The notes below the pieces were generated by a model. That model was given only the letters and a program-made list of their open reading frames with translations. It was not told the origin of the DNA and searched no databases. From Dillenia suffruticosa (Eukaryota; Streptophyta; Magnoliopsida; Dilleniales; Dilleniaceae), in the NCBI GenBank assembly GCA_033439265.1, contig JAVTVX010000005.1, positions 1,064,001 to 1,128,000 on the forward strand: 64,000 nucleotides of DNA, given 5' to 3'. Shown piece by piece: positions 49,701 through 61,500 of the stretch (position 1 is the first letter of the stretch; every line of letters starts with the position of its first letter). A program made the translations under genes and the position numbers.

Positions 49701-50913
49701 AAAGAGCGTCATTATTCAATATAAAGGTATTTATAATCATGGACGCACACCTTCCTTTTATAAACATGGCCTTAAATAGCACCGAGTAGGTTGGCATGAA
49801 CCATATGTGCATGAGATTGAAACCAAGGCCATGATACAATAGATATCATGCTTCAAGAGAGATAATCAACCTCATCCATCAGACCATACTCATGAACTGT
49901 AAAGTAAATACAATACAATAAACCAGCAAAAAGGAGTGAAAACTATCGGCCGCCCAGCCAAAAGAACCCAGTATTCTATCCGTGAAAAGAGAGCAAGAAC
50001 ATAAAGCAATGTGCGAGAATTAAAATTGACTGCAGATAGCTAAAATCAAATTCAAACCTCAAAAATTGTTTCCTACTCATAAATGCAAGCCAACCTGAGT
50101 GTGACCACGAAGCAAAGATCGCAATGCAGTGTTAATATTAAGCACACGAATCGCTCCCAACTTCAATCCATAACAGATATAGGTCTTATTAACAGCAATT
50201 TGGCGACCCAACACCAATCCAGGATCAGAAATGTACTTAGTAATCGGAGTAACCTCGAGCTGAGGCTGAACTTCACCCTGCAACCTAACATTAACATCAT
50301 AAACCCCATGATCACCAACCAAATGCCGCCCCTTCGGTAACTTACTACTCGGCATCCGAGCAGGACCTCCCGGCGGCAGCGCCACCGTGTTCAAGGCAGG
50401 CGAGGCCAAGGGCACTGAGGGCAAAATGTGAACATTGGCAGGGCTAGGAAATTCAAGACCCCCAGATGAAGCTGAGGGCAAATTTGAAGTGGGTTGCTGA
50501 GAAAACTCAAGATTGGATTGGGGATTGCTGAGTAGAGCCATTAATCTGGCGCCAGGATTATTAGGGTTTGAAGAAGAAGACGAAGAAGAAGAAGGGGGAG
50601 GAATTGGGCATTGAAGAGGGGGTGTAGGATAAGAGAGGGACCTCTGGGGATGCAAGTTAGGGAGTTGAATATCAGGAGCAGGAACGGGAGGGTAGGGCAT
50701 GTAGTGATGATGATGATGAAAAGGGGTTGTGTAGGGACCGGTGGGCGGAGGGTATGAAGAGGAGGGTGGAGGTAAGGTTTGAGGGAATGGAGATGAAGGA
50801 GGGAATGGGGATGAAGGGTTGAGGTTGTTAGGGTTTTGCGGATTTGCGGATTTGAAGAACTTTTGCACATCAAACGGTCCCGGTATCTGGTTTGGATTGT
50901 TGGCTGAAGCCAT
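34788..50913 (-). CDS. VCS: VARICOSE, mRNA decapping complex scaffold (EDC4 homologue)
   Basis: Scaffold that joins DCP1/DCP2 in P-bodies for mRNA decapping. Twelve exons, gene order: 50095-50913, 45922-45971, 45669-45828, 45309-45527, 43179-43307, 41090-42715, 39569-39925, 39334-39453, 38011-38181, 36107-36271, 35861-35986, 34788-35096. They keep phase and total 1416 residues, slightly longer than I recall for Arabidopsis VCS. Exon 1 encodes a Pro/Ser-rich and His-rich leader (starting [20 protein letters not shown]) and the first WD40 segment. Exons 2-6 continue the WD40 domain (for example [28 protein letters not shown]), to about residue 590. The long exon 6 then encodes a Ser/Thr/Pro-rich acidic linker. 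Exons 7-12 give the helical C-terminal domain ([63 protein letters not shown]). Intron 1 (4.1 kb) holds a truncated LINE. VCS and its paralogue VCR cannot be separated here. Confidence 0.94.
36876..36949. repeat. 37-base tandem duplication in a VARICOSE intron
   Basis: Two adjacent units carrying GCACAAAAACCAAAAACTAA, differing by a few bases. A recent local duplication without evident function. Confidence 0.7.
40217..40333. repeat. A-rich minisatellite, (AAAAACT)n then (AAAAAC)n
   Basis: A heptamer repeat at about 40217-40266 passes into a hexamer repeat at about 40274-40333, inside the VARICOSE intron between exons 6 and 7. The switch from 7- to 6-base units suggests stepwise slippage. Confidence 0.85.
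48150..48990 (-). mobile_element. 5'-truncated RTE-type LINE with TTG tail in VARICOSE intron 1
   Basis: On the minus strand: [20 protein letters not shown] and [19 protein letters not shown] (about 48960-48760), then [52 protein letters not shown] and [13 protein letters not shown]. This is the C-terminal part of a plant RTE reverse transcriptase. It ends in GGCCGACCCCAACTTATTGG and a (TTG)n tail at about 48153-48165, the usual RTE 3' terminus. The 5' end is lost near 48990. At least one frameshift, near 48755, separates the two reading segments. It is better kept than the LINE in the CAX intron, hence younger. Confidence 0.88.
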
Positions 50914-51060
50914 AGAAATTGATTCGATCTGTAAGAAGAAGAAGAAGAAGAAGAATGAGATTTGATCGAAAAGGGTAGGGCTTTAAACTAAAAGCGGCAA
51001 TAGTAAAAACACTCAGATACGCAGCAAGAGAGAGAGATTAAGTGGAACGGGTGGGACTTG
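50914..51060 (-). promoter_or_regulatory. VARICOSE 5' leader and proximal promoter
   Basis: Immediately upstream of the ATG at 50913 the minus strand carries a CTT/GAA run (50936-50955), then a CT-rich and mixed region to about 51060. No convincing TATA box was seen, as is common for housekeeping plant genes. Confidence 0.4.
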
Positions 51061-51789
51061 ATGGGGGACCAATTCTGGGAAGAAGGTGATGTCAGAGAAA
51101 ATGATTTTCCCTAATTTATTTGTATAACGACCTACTCACCTTCTGGGATTTGCACTTCTTCCCCAATTATTTTACGCTTCTTGCAATCGGAAGTCCACAA
51201 GTTTGGTTTTGAGACGCATTTCATTTTCTATCTGGGACAAATAATGCTTCTTGGTCCACTCTTTATAGAACTCTTTTTTTTTTTAATTATTTTTGAAGTA
51301 TTTTCTAATTGATGTGACACTTTTAATGGGTCAAATATTAATATATCTATTAATCCGAATTTTAAAAAATTGATAAGTAATTTCATGATATTTCATGATT
51401 ATTCAAATACTTAGATAAGTAATTTCATGATATTCAAATAAATATTTATAATAATTGATTTAAATAATAATTTTTGACTTTATTAAATATATTTTAATAT
51501 ATAAAATAATAGTTAAATAGTTGACAACTCTTTAGTGGGACGTAAATCATAAATTTTCTTCTTATTTCTTGAAATTAAAAAAATAAAAATAGTGTTTTCC
51601 ATAGAAACAAGGAATGGTTTAGCCCAAGCAAAGACTTAGATTTCTCCTTTTCAAAAGTGGATGCAATTCTTTTATGTTATCTAAAAGGAGTCGAAGGCCA
51701 TTCACAAGTCCAACACAAATCATGAAGTATCAATCCAAAGGGCACCTTCTAACCCTAGGGTACCCAATAATAAACATATATAATTTTAT

Positions 51790-51970
51790 AATTAACAGAT
51801 ATCTAGAATCATACTCTAATTAATTCGGTTTAAATATTATTGAATCAAATTTAAAAAAGTTCTCCCAGTATATTCATTTTCATTTTCAAATTTTAAATTC
51901 GAGATTTGATTAACAAATCTAATATTTTTATCTATCAGGTCAATTAAGTCAATCGTATATCGATGGGACT
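51790..51970 (-). mobile_element. SINE-like element, family D
   Basis: Minus strand order: GACTTAATTGACCTGATAG (box-A-like), AATCTCGAATTTAAAATTTG (box-B-like), CTGGGAGAAC, AATATTTAAACCGAATTAATT. Same order as the copies at 22470, 27405, 54705 and 55740. Confidence 0.5.
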
Positions 51971-52764
51971 AAACAATATTGTATTTGGCCCCGGGGAGGC
52001 AACCTCAAGATAATCGGTCTGCATTTTTTAAAGACGTGATGATGTTGAGGTTTTATGACATAAAATGTTTGCATTGACCAACCAAATTAGCCATAACACA
52101 AGGCTTCAGATATTAGCTATTTAAATTTTGAAAACTAAAAACTGGGAATCCAAACATTCAATCTGCAAATTCCATCGACACCAAATTTACATAGAGACCT
52201 ACTATTTATCAATTACCCTCCTCGTCTCTAACTACACCTCCCGCCATAACCATCCCTCTGCTGAACAAAATTAGACAAAACCCCTCGAGGGCTTTCCAAA
52301 GCAATAAAAGAGCACAAGGGTGTTATGATGCCTAAAAAGATGGTTCTACAAGCATTAGAAGCTCAACCAGCCTTCTGTAATACTAAACTCCAAAGTCAGA
52401 TTTATATATAACACCTCATAGTGATACTAATCTCATAACCACAGCCGGTTCCCTAAATTGAGTATAAACTACAATGACTGATAAAACTTATCGGACACCA
52501 TAGGAATCGCATGACTTCTTTGATTATGTCATCTTTCTGATTTTCCTGATTACAAAACAAATAAGGGTATAAAACTAAAGTCTATTGCAAGAGTTGTAAA
52601 TCATGAGAAAATCGCGTGAGATTTAAATAGAGATTTTATAAATATTTAAATTAAATTTATTGAAATATGATTTTAAATTTTAAAAATAATAAAAAAAAAA
52701 ATTAGTGTTAATGTCTACAAGCTTACACTCAGGACAACATACATAGAACTTCAAACAATAATGA

Positions 52765-52845
52765 AAGTTTCAATTCAAATGATACTTTTTCATTTTTATA
52801 TAATATGCTCGAATTTGAATTCTGACGTGTTTACCAAAAAAAAGA
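52765..52845 (+). mobile_element. Short SINE-like element, family C
   Basis: TTTCAATTCAAATGATAC, a T-rich spacer, GCTCGAATTTGAATTCTG and a terminal ACCAAAAAAAAG tail. Compare 30905-31010 and 53640-53750. Confidence 0.4.
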
Positions 52846-53639
52846 AACATAGTACAGCGATTCAATTTTGAAAAGAAACATGGGACGAGCTTGTGTTCCA
52901 CCGTTGCTTTACAATGTCAAAGTCTTTTCTAGCCACTAGTCTTAAAAATTAGATTCAACACCATTCTCTCCCTCTGAAATGAATGTCAATAAACCTTATC
53001 CTAGGCAAAGCACTATTTGAGAGTCCTCTAAATAATGATTGAGGAAATATGATTGTACTGCCCATGTCAAGGATTCCAATCCCAAGCTTCGTCTTGTTCG
53101 AGCAAACAAAAAATGCACACTTGTCTGCAGTCAAATCAATGTCACTTCGCAAACAAAGAAACAAAACTAGTAGGCTTCTTTCTAGCCGGCCCTGGAACAA
53201 GTTGTCGACACACAAGACTATCCCAAAGTTTTTCTATATGGGCAACGAAGAATTACGCCAACGGCATAAAATTTGAAATTAAGAGCTTTATGTGATGTTT
53301 ACGGCTTGACGTTGTCATTATCAAAAGACAATCATATTAAAATTAGAAAATAATTGCTTACTAGTCAAAGTATAGAAGCTATGTGCAGTCAATTTCGAGG
53401 GTTGTTGGATTAAAAGAAATAGATTAAGTGCCATGATGAGAGCATTTTGTGCAGACACCCACATAATTTTGAAGGCAAAATTTTAATTCGGCTTCCCCAA
53501 TTGAATACTCTTAATTTTTTTTTTTTTGATATTTGGACATAAGTAAAGGAAAAACATAAGTAAAGGTAGAATTTGATATTTTTATTGTTGTATTTGGACA
53601 TAAATAAAGGTAATTTTCTTAGTTATTTCAACTAAAAAA

Positions 53640-53750
53640 CAATTTTTGAATTGTACAATGAATGAGTTATAACTCAATTAATATCGTTTTTTTTTTTTTT
53701 AAAATATTTCAAATTTGAGTTTTCTATATACCGAAAAAAAAAATCAAGGA
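53640..53750 (+). mobile_element. Short SINE-like element, family C
   Basis: GAGTTATAACTCAATTAATATCG, a T run, TCAAATTTGAGTTTTC and an A-rich end. The first word is nearly identical to that of the copy at 30905-31010. Confidence 0.45.
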
Positions 53751-54377
53751 TTGCATACCCCATTTTCCTCATCATACCTCTTAATTTTTGTTTTCCAAAG
53801 AACATCGGTTAACTATATGAAATTAAATGTTAACTGAATTGTAATTATTTTCTTGTATCGCGAAAAAGAAGGTATATGTTTGGGATACTTTTTGCTTATT
53901 TATTAAATTACTTATCAATGTACATGATTTTTTCATTAGGAGGTTCGTAGATTTACCAGTTATACAACGGGTGTAGTTTTTTTTTATTTTAATCACTAAA
54001 TAAATTATAATTATTAAAATTTGAATTTATTTTATTAGAAAAGTTACTAGATGTACAACCACTATACTATATTTTTGTTAATGTTCAATATACTCAACTT
54101 TTTGTTTTTAGTTATACCGGATAAAATTTTCAACTCACCCAATAGGGATCTTTAAGATTTCTACCGTTTCGAGTTATAATACACATTTACGACGATTTAA
54201 GCTATTTTGATCATTTTATAATCCTACATCCCTTCTAATGTTATTTATCTTCGTTTTTGATGTGTGCACGAGATATACATGCTCATACCATGGATTTTTG
54301 ATCTAGTAATTCCAAGAGATGCACACGAGTTTTTAAGTCCAAAACCATATTTCCCTCCAATATATGCAATGCTCTTT

Positions 54378-54538
<161 letters not shown>

Positions 54539-54704
54539 ACATGCTAATTGTGGTTGTCTAACCAATGTGTGAGCTTTATCAAATGACTTAATTTTTGGAG
54601 TTAAATTGGGGAAAAATGGTAAATACATCTTAAAGTCTGAACAAAAATTTCCTGTGCTATTGTTTTGGGCCTCTTAGATGAGCCGATTCATGTTTGGTCT
54701 TTTT

Positions 54705-54880
54705 TTTTTTTTATAATTAGACCATTATTCTGATTAATTTGATTTAAATATTTACATATCAATTTAAGAATAACTCTCGGAACATAATTTTTTTTATTCA
54801 TAAGTTTCGAATATGAAATTTGATTAAATGATCAATCATTCTAACTTACTGATCCGACTATCCAGTGATACGTTGAATCT
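54705..54880 (-). mobile_element. SINE-like element, family D
   Basis: Minus strand order: GGATAGTCGGATCAGTAAG (box-A-like), CATATTCGAAACTTATG (box-B-like), CCGAGAGTTATTCTTAAATTG, AAATCAAATTAATCAGAAT. Clear family member. Confidence 0.55.
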
Positions 54881-55739
54881 TTGTTAAAATCAAATAAACA
54901 ATATTGGGCGTAACACCTAATGAAATATGATCCAAACCAATTTTAATCACAAATGTGCTTGCTAATGGCCAATGATTCAAACCAAGCAAGCAGACCCAAC
55001 CCAACTCCTCTCTACCTGCAGCCAAAACAAGCAAAGTCACTTCAAAGGAGCGCAAACTCTTCACAATATGGTAAAAAACTTCCAATAGCCCCATGAACAT
55101 TATGTGGCCCTCACTAAATCGTATTAAACTGCCCAAAGTTGCCTTTCGGCCTTAGTCTTAATATGGGTTCATTGTGTTTGGGGGGGGGGGGTGGCTTCAA
55201 CTTGAGCATTGGTGGCCATGTTCGACCAAAATAATGGAGTGTTTGAAGACATATTGGTACCCTAAAGGCGGTGATTTTGCTTCCTGATAAAATTATAAGT
55301 GTGTGGATCTTTGGAGAGATATTTAATATTTTTTTTATATCTAATATTTAAATTTGTATAAATATATATTTTTATAATTTTTATATTCTCTTAGACTAAA
55401 AATAATAATATTATAAGGGTGTGGGGTTTGAGCGGCTCATGGCTGAGATGCCTGCGCGCATGCATATCATCAAATGATCAATGATTCCACATCACATCCG
55501 TCTTACATTCCACGCAAGTTCTATCGGACCGGATACTAAAACCCCCGCTTCTCTCTGGGTTTTGCAGAGTTGGAATTGCTTTTTTTATTACTATTATTAT
55601 TTAATAACATGTTAATAATTTCAATTGCATATATTTTTATTTTTTTTAAGATGTGATTAGGGTGTGCAAAGAAACGATTATGCCTAATTTTTTGAAATCC
55701 AATCACCTCCGATATAACGGACACTTTATTTTACCATAT

Positions 55740-55895
55740 CATAATTATTATCATAATCAAAATCTTTTGGGTTGAATAATCTCTCGAGTTCGAGTTTTGA
55801 GAATAATAAAAAATGATTTGGGAGGGTCAACCTCAAAATGAACCCCATAATACTCGAACTGGATTAATCAAATAAAACCCGAATACCGATACTGA
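55740..55895 (+). mobile_element. SINE-like element, family D
   Basis: GAGTTCGAGTTTTGAGAATAA (box-B-like), GGGAGGGTCAACCTC, ATACTCGAACTGGATTAATC and AAACCCGAATACCG. The least AT-drifted copy of the family by eye, so perhaps the youngest. Confidence 0.55.
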
Positions 55896-56560
55896 AAACA
55901 AAAAAAGAAATAGTTGTTATCATAAGAGCTAAACTAAGTAACTTATTATTTAGTTTGTATTTAATAATAATATTTGGTGTAATAGGAGCACAAATACATT
56001 GTAGATGAAGGTTGGAGTACTAATATTTTGATCTTAATATGGTGACAAATTCCTTCCATAAATTAAAAAAAAAAAAGTTTGATCCAATTAATATGAATAA
56101 CATTCATAACATCCCCCAAAATTCTTGTAGGAATAAGTAAAAAAATTAAGTTAAATCAATCAGGTTTAACGTGAGTAATTAAATGGGGTTTACTTAAGGT
56201 AATTAATTAATTAATTAATTAAATTAGATTTTGGGGGACCAATTAGGGAAGAAAACACAAGGGAGTTCAAACAGGTCATTCCTTAACCCAAAAAAAAAAA
56301 AAAGTTGAGAACAAGTAAATCTAATCCAATAGCAGGAGAGGAGTAGGGTGGTAGACAAAATCGTCATTTCACGATCAACTCCACTCCACCTTCCTTCACC
56401 GTAAAGATTAAAGATCCAGCACTTTTGCTCATTCTTTACGATTTAACCAACAGCATAAAAGGAAATCTCAATCCCATTCTCTCTCTCTCTCTCTCTCCTT
56501 ACGCTACCCACAAAAGATTCTCCGATCATCCATCTTTTGTAACAACCCACAAAGAGGAAG

Positions 56561-56749
56561 ATGTGTTGTGGAGGAAGAATGTGTATGCTGTGCACGTGCG
56601 TGATACTGGTGGTGATTCTGATTGGGTTTCTCTTCGGATTCGGAGTGTTCACGCATGGATTTCACAAACTGGAGAGCTTCTTCCATCTCGAGACCACCCC
56701 GACAACAAGCGCAAGGTCTCTCTTCGCTCCGCCTCCTCCTCCTCTCTAG
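56561..56749 (+). CDS. Small single-pass membrane protein of unknown function
   Basis: A 62-residue ORF beginning MCCGGRMCMLCTCVILVV. It has a Cys-rich N-terminus (five Cys in the first 13 residues, possible palmitoylation or metal sites), one hydrophobic helix (about residues 9-30, ending FLFGFGVF), a short polar part and a proline-rich end APPPPPL. I recall similar uncharacterised plant proteins starting MCCGGR and keeping the FGFGVF-x-x-GFHKL stretch, so it is probably a real gene. It has a CT-rich leader (56478-56497) typical of plant transcripts. The ORF ends at TAG 56747-56749; a GT within GCAAGGTCTC near 56714 could be a donor, so a longer spliced form is possible. Function unknown. 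Confidence 0.7.
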   Translation: MCCGGRMCMLCTCVILVVILIGFLFGFGVFTHGFHKLESFFHLETTPTTSARSLFAPPPPPL

Positions 56750-57203
56750 ATTCTCAGATTTTAGGGTTTATCTCCTCTCTCTCTCTCTCTCTCTTTCTAT
56801 TCACTCTGTTATGTTTCTTTGCCTCGATTTTCGGGGGGATCTTTTTCTTTATCAAATTGATTGAATTCAATGTGGTTAGTTATTTTGGATGTTTTGATTT
56901 GCGTGCTGCGGATTACCTTCCTGATGGACGCGAATATGCAATTCTGTTGATTTTTTTTTTTTTAATTACTGATCAAATGAATTTCCTTATTTTCAATGTT
57001 TGGACATTAAGATAAAATTAATTATAATACAAATAATGTAAAAAATAAAAATTATAATTAAATAATTTAAAACATATAAATATAAAAAATATAAATTTTT
57101 TTATATAAATATTAATTAATTTAGTCCGTTGAAAAATTTTAGAAATGAAAAACATTAATATTAAAAATTTTTCATACATAATAATAAAATAATATAGATA
57201 TAG

Positions 57204-57288
57204 TTTCTTTTTTTTCATAAGGTTTCGAACCCTAAATTTCAGGATTAAAAGAGAAGAATTGTGATCATCAGACTATCCCCTTAAGGAT
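57204..57288 (-). mobile_element. Short SINE with a perfect 15-base target-site duplication
   Basis: Identical ATAATATAGATATAG copies flank the insert at 57189-57203 and 57289-57303. Minus strand: GGGGATAGTCTGATGATCAC (box A), AGGGTTCGAAACCTTATG (box B) about 40 bases on, then an A tail. The insert is only about 85 bases, little more than a tRNA-like head plus tail. Confidence 0.85.
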
Positions 57289-57356
57289 ATAATATAGATA
57301 TAGATGATGGCATAGGACATTGTTGAAGAATAAGAATTGTCAACCACTGAACCATA

Positions 57357-58105
57357 CATTTATTGCGACCCTTTTCCTAAAAATTTAAATTTTTGACGAG
57401 TATAATGATAATTACATGTGTTTGATGATAGTAACAGGAAAGGGACACGCTAGATTGGGATTTTGAATTTGAATTCTCCAACGTGTATCAAATATATGAT
57501 ATTCCAAAAGATTGAGAATGCTAACTGACGCCACTAAAGGGTATAGAGTTTGGCTCATTTATTGCGACCCTTTTCCTGAAATTTAAATTTTTGACAAGTT
57601 TAATGATAATTACATCCGTTTGATGTTAGTGACAAGAAAGAGACATGCGAGATTGGGATTTTGAATTTGAATTCTCGGATGTGTATCAAATGTATGACAT
57701 TCCAAAAAATTGGGAGCCACCAAAGAGCGTAGAGTTTGACTCATTTATTGCGACCCTTTTCATAAAATTTAAACTTCTGACAAGTTTAATGATAATTACA
57801 TCCAATTGATATTAGTAACAGTAAAGGGACACGCTAAATTGGGATTCTGAATTTGAAATCTCCAACATGCATCAAATGTATGACATTCCAAAAAATCGGG
57901 AATACCAAAGAGTATAGGGTTTGGCTCATTTATTGCGACCATTTTCCTAAAATTTAAACTTTTGACAAGTTTAATAATAATTATATCCGTTTTATGTTAA
58001 TAACAGGAAAGGGACACGCTAGAATGGGATTTTGAATCTGAATTCTCCAATGTGTATCAAATATATGACATTCCAAAAGATTGGGAATGCTAACTGATAA
58101 GTCAA
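57357..58105. repeat. Four-copy tandem repeat, unit about 185-199 bp
   Basis: Units start with CATTTATTGCGACC at 57357, 57556, 57742 and 57927 (periods 199, 186, 185). Each carries TTTGACAAGTTTAATGATAA, GGGACACGCTAGATTGGG, TTGAATTTGAATTCTCC and TGACATTCCAAAA in order. Copies differ by about 5-15 percent by eye. The last ends near 58105. No ORF spans the units. Confidence 0.9.
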
Positions 58106-58596
58106 TAGGGAAAATGGAAAAGTTCCTATCAAAAAAAAAAATAAAAATCAATAAGCTTCAATAGAAGTTGAAAGTTTTAAACTCAAAAAAATAAAAATAA
58201 AAATAAAAATAAAAGACCAAGCACCTAGTTTCCATGTTTTTTTTTCTCATCACCAAAATTCTGACAATATAAAAACAAACATTGATTTCCAACATAAGGG
58301 AAAATATGATGTAAATTTAATTAAAATATATGAAATTCCAAATATTTGTACAATGGCAACTAAACTCTTCAAAATGTAGGGGTGAATTAACAAGCAAGTC
58401 TATAAATGGTTAAAAAAAATAAATAAATAAAAACATGGATGGGATGATCAAATGATAAACAAGACAATCCTTCTTTCTTCTACAAAGCCATAAGCTAAAG
58501 AATTAAACCTCAAATGTACAGAGTCCTGCATCCAATACAAAATGGATGTAGCCGCTATATTACAGCACATTGCCCTGGTTCTGAATGTATCTCTTG
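58106..58596. other. Spacer and TFB1 3' flank
   Basis: A-rich sequence, including (AAAAAT)-like runs near 58185-58215. The right end should be the TFB1 3' UTR. Nothing else recognised. Confidence 0.55.
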
Positions 58597-61500
58597 TTAT
58601 ATAATTCCATTTGGTCTCTCCCCACTCTTTGCAGATCTCTTTTGCATGTCAGCATCATAATGTGCAAGCGCCGCCTCTAAAGCCTGCATCGATATGACCT
58701 CTTTTCATGAGCTGCTTTTTATATAATAAGGTCTTTCTTCAAAATTTAATGGTCAAATCCTTGAGATAGAATGGTGAAATTTTCACATGAACATGATTAT
58801 ATAAAGTTGCCATCTTTGGGAAGGCAAAGCTACTTAATTTTCCCAATTGTGGACCCATTAGAGCAAAAGTTATTAACTAAGAAGTACCACTCCATTTAAC
58901 TATATCTAGATAGTATCTACACGTCGTTGCACGTCACACCAACACTTCTAAAAATGGCCGCATTCATGTGTTGTGGAGAGTTGATAGACACAACATGCTA
59001 ACTACACTTTGCAAAATTTATAATAGAATAAAATTTTTTCTATCTCCACGTCCGTGTTGGTCATGTCCCATGTTCTAGGTCTAAACAGAGGAGTAATGAG
59101 TGTAACCTAGGCTTTCTAAGCTATGGACAGAACTTTGTCAGCAAAGCCCATGGCCAGGCCATGGGTTCCCCCAAAAAATAGACAAAAGAAAAAAAAATAA
59201 AAAGAAAAGAAACATAAAAAGGTTAGATTATTATTGTATGATTTACATTTACAAAAGAAATAGGGGAGTGGGATTTTAACCTGTTGCATGGGCTGAACAA
59301 GGAGAGAAACTTGATGTCGAAAATCTGATTGTATAGATTCCTTCATCTCCTTCAGATGTAATAAAACATGGTTAACTAACTATAGTTATTTCAGAGAAAG
59401 AACACGTAACCAGTTGACAGTCCAATAGATGGGAAAGCATGGTTATCAAAGCTTTGAGCAGTTAACCAAATACATATTAATTGTAAATATAACCAAAAAA
59501 AGAAATGTACCCAGTACAATAAACATGTATCATAATTGCAATTTATAGATTCTCAGAAATCAACTATAGAATGCAGATAGATCTGGGATTAACATGGCAT
59601 TTCCAAAGTCATTGCTGAAATCTCTTTCCCATTGGAATGTTGTTTCCTACCATGGCAGAAAAGTTGGCCATGCAATCAGCAGATGGTATCAAAATCTCAG
59701 AGCAGGAAATCACCAAGAAGAAAGGCAGGCAAAAATTACCGAAAGCCCCTAAAACCATCCAAACCAGGACTAACTATGCTGCTCCCTTATTTCTCGTCTT
59801 CAGCGCCTTGAAAAACTGCTGAACTTTTTGATTTTAGCCAAAATATATCCGTGGATTGGGTTTTCAATGCAAAAGGCTATCCAAATGAGTGTTCTTTTTT
59901 TTTCCTTTTCTTCTAGTGCTTTGTTTCTTTGTGGACCAATTCAGCCAAACTTGCAATTTCCACCCACTAAGGAGTAATTATCAAATTCAATGACTAAGAT
60001 TATAATATTGAAAAAACACTAAGGCATGCCTCTGAATAATTATCTTGCAAACTAACTTATTTTGTAATATATATAATACCTACCATTGCATGGCTCGTAA
60101 TTAAAGTACTGCTTCTGCATTGAACCTATATGATGCAACCTAGTTCCAACATAAGATCACTTCAATTGAGTTTTGGATATATTTAGCAGCAATTTGCGAG
60201 TATATTCGCGAAACAAACAAACAACGAAGCCTGATCATTTCTAACAATAAGAGAAAACGTAACACAATCTTCATGATTCAGTTATCAATACCAATAATGT
60301 GTGGTTTTAATAAAATGACCCAACATGCTACCTACAAAAACACTCTGGAGTGAAAAGAAAACCCAAGTCCAGTGAAGTGTCAAAGCTGAGCAAGTGGCAG
60401 CGAAGAACTTACAACCCCAGTACAAGGGAGAAAAAATAGAATAGCAATCTTCACTGAGTACCTGTAACTTTGGATAGATCTGGACCATGGCATCCTTCAA
60501 TCTGCTTACCTGCAAAGTCAAGCACTATATAAGAGAAAGGTACACTAACAACAAGGTCCAAAGCATCTCTCAAATTTCAAAGCCATTGTCGGCATTTATG
60601 AACAATCTAAATGGTAAGAGATTATCCCTACCTCTTGTGGAACAATACTGCATCTCAGCATCGGACCTCTTCAAATTTTTAAAACTTTTGAGACCAAATC
60701 TTAAGAAAGCTAATTTATTCTTACACCAAAGTATGCAACAATAAAGAGCACTGTGCAATATTTGATTTAATATTTAAATGGCGATTTCGAAATGTTTGAA
60801 TGTAGTACAAAACAAGTCAAGGCTGAAGCAATGCATGTAAGATTCAAAAAAGGAAAAAACCACCTAAGCCTTAATCTCAAATTTTGGAATTGGTTGTTTA
60901 AGAGACAAAAATGGGAGAGAGAAAATAAAATAAAATAAAAGTTTGAAAGCAAAAATAGAAAAGATAAAAAATAAAAAAAAAATAAAAAAAAAATGAAAAT
61001 AATGAAAAAAGAGAAATAACTTAGCATACCTTTCATTGTTGATAAGTAGTAACAATTAATGGCATCAGGCATACCTTAGCATAAAGATATGAAGTTGTAA
61101 TGGGATACGATGACCAGAAATGTTTCAGTAACTCTTGAATGGATGTCCAGTGCTGAAAGAGGGAAATTGCTCTCTCGTAATAGAGAATCATTTCAAAAGT
61201 AAAGTAAGAAATAACAAATGAATAGGGACAGTTGCTATGCCTCTCTCTTCACAATCAGATCTCAGGTAAGAAGACTTGATAAGATGCATCTGTCAATTGA
61301 ACTAGAAGAAGGTATCAACTCACATGTAGGAGCTCATCTTTGGTTTGATTTGGCAAGTTATCCAGAAAACTTTCATGAGGATTCTTGCCAAGATGATACT
61401 TGGTGCTTGAGATATTCTGGGTCAATCCATTGAAAACCTATAGCATGAGATCAAGCATTTACACTATCGTAAGTGGATAGAGCATATGTTTCTTATTATC

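Larger units (their letters stand above)
51061..54260. other. Repeat-littered spacer upstream of VARICOSE
   Basis: AT-rich intergenic DNA with SINE-like copies at 51790-51970, 52765-52845 and 53640-53750. A less AT-rich piece at about 52900-53270 has overlapping ORFs on both strands (75-86 codons) that I could not assign; it may be a relic of a lost gene. Confidence 0.5.

Noticed and set aside
57357-58105. CRISPR-like array
   Set aside because: Units of about 190 bp are adjacent and similar over their whole length, with no short repeat/spacer pattern; this is a plant nuclear tandem repeat.
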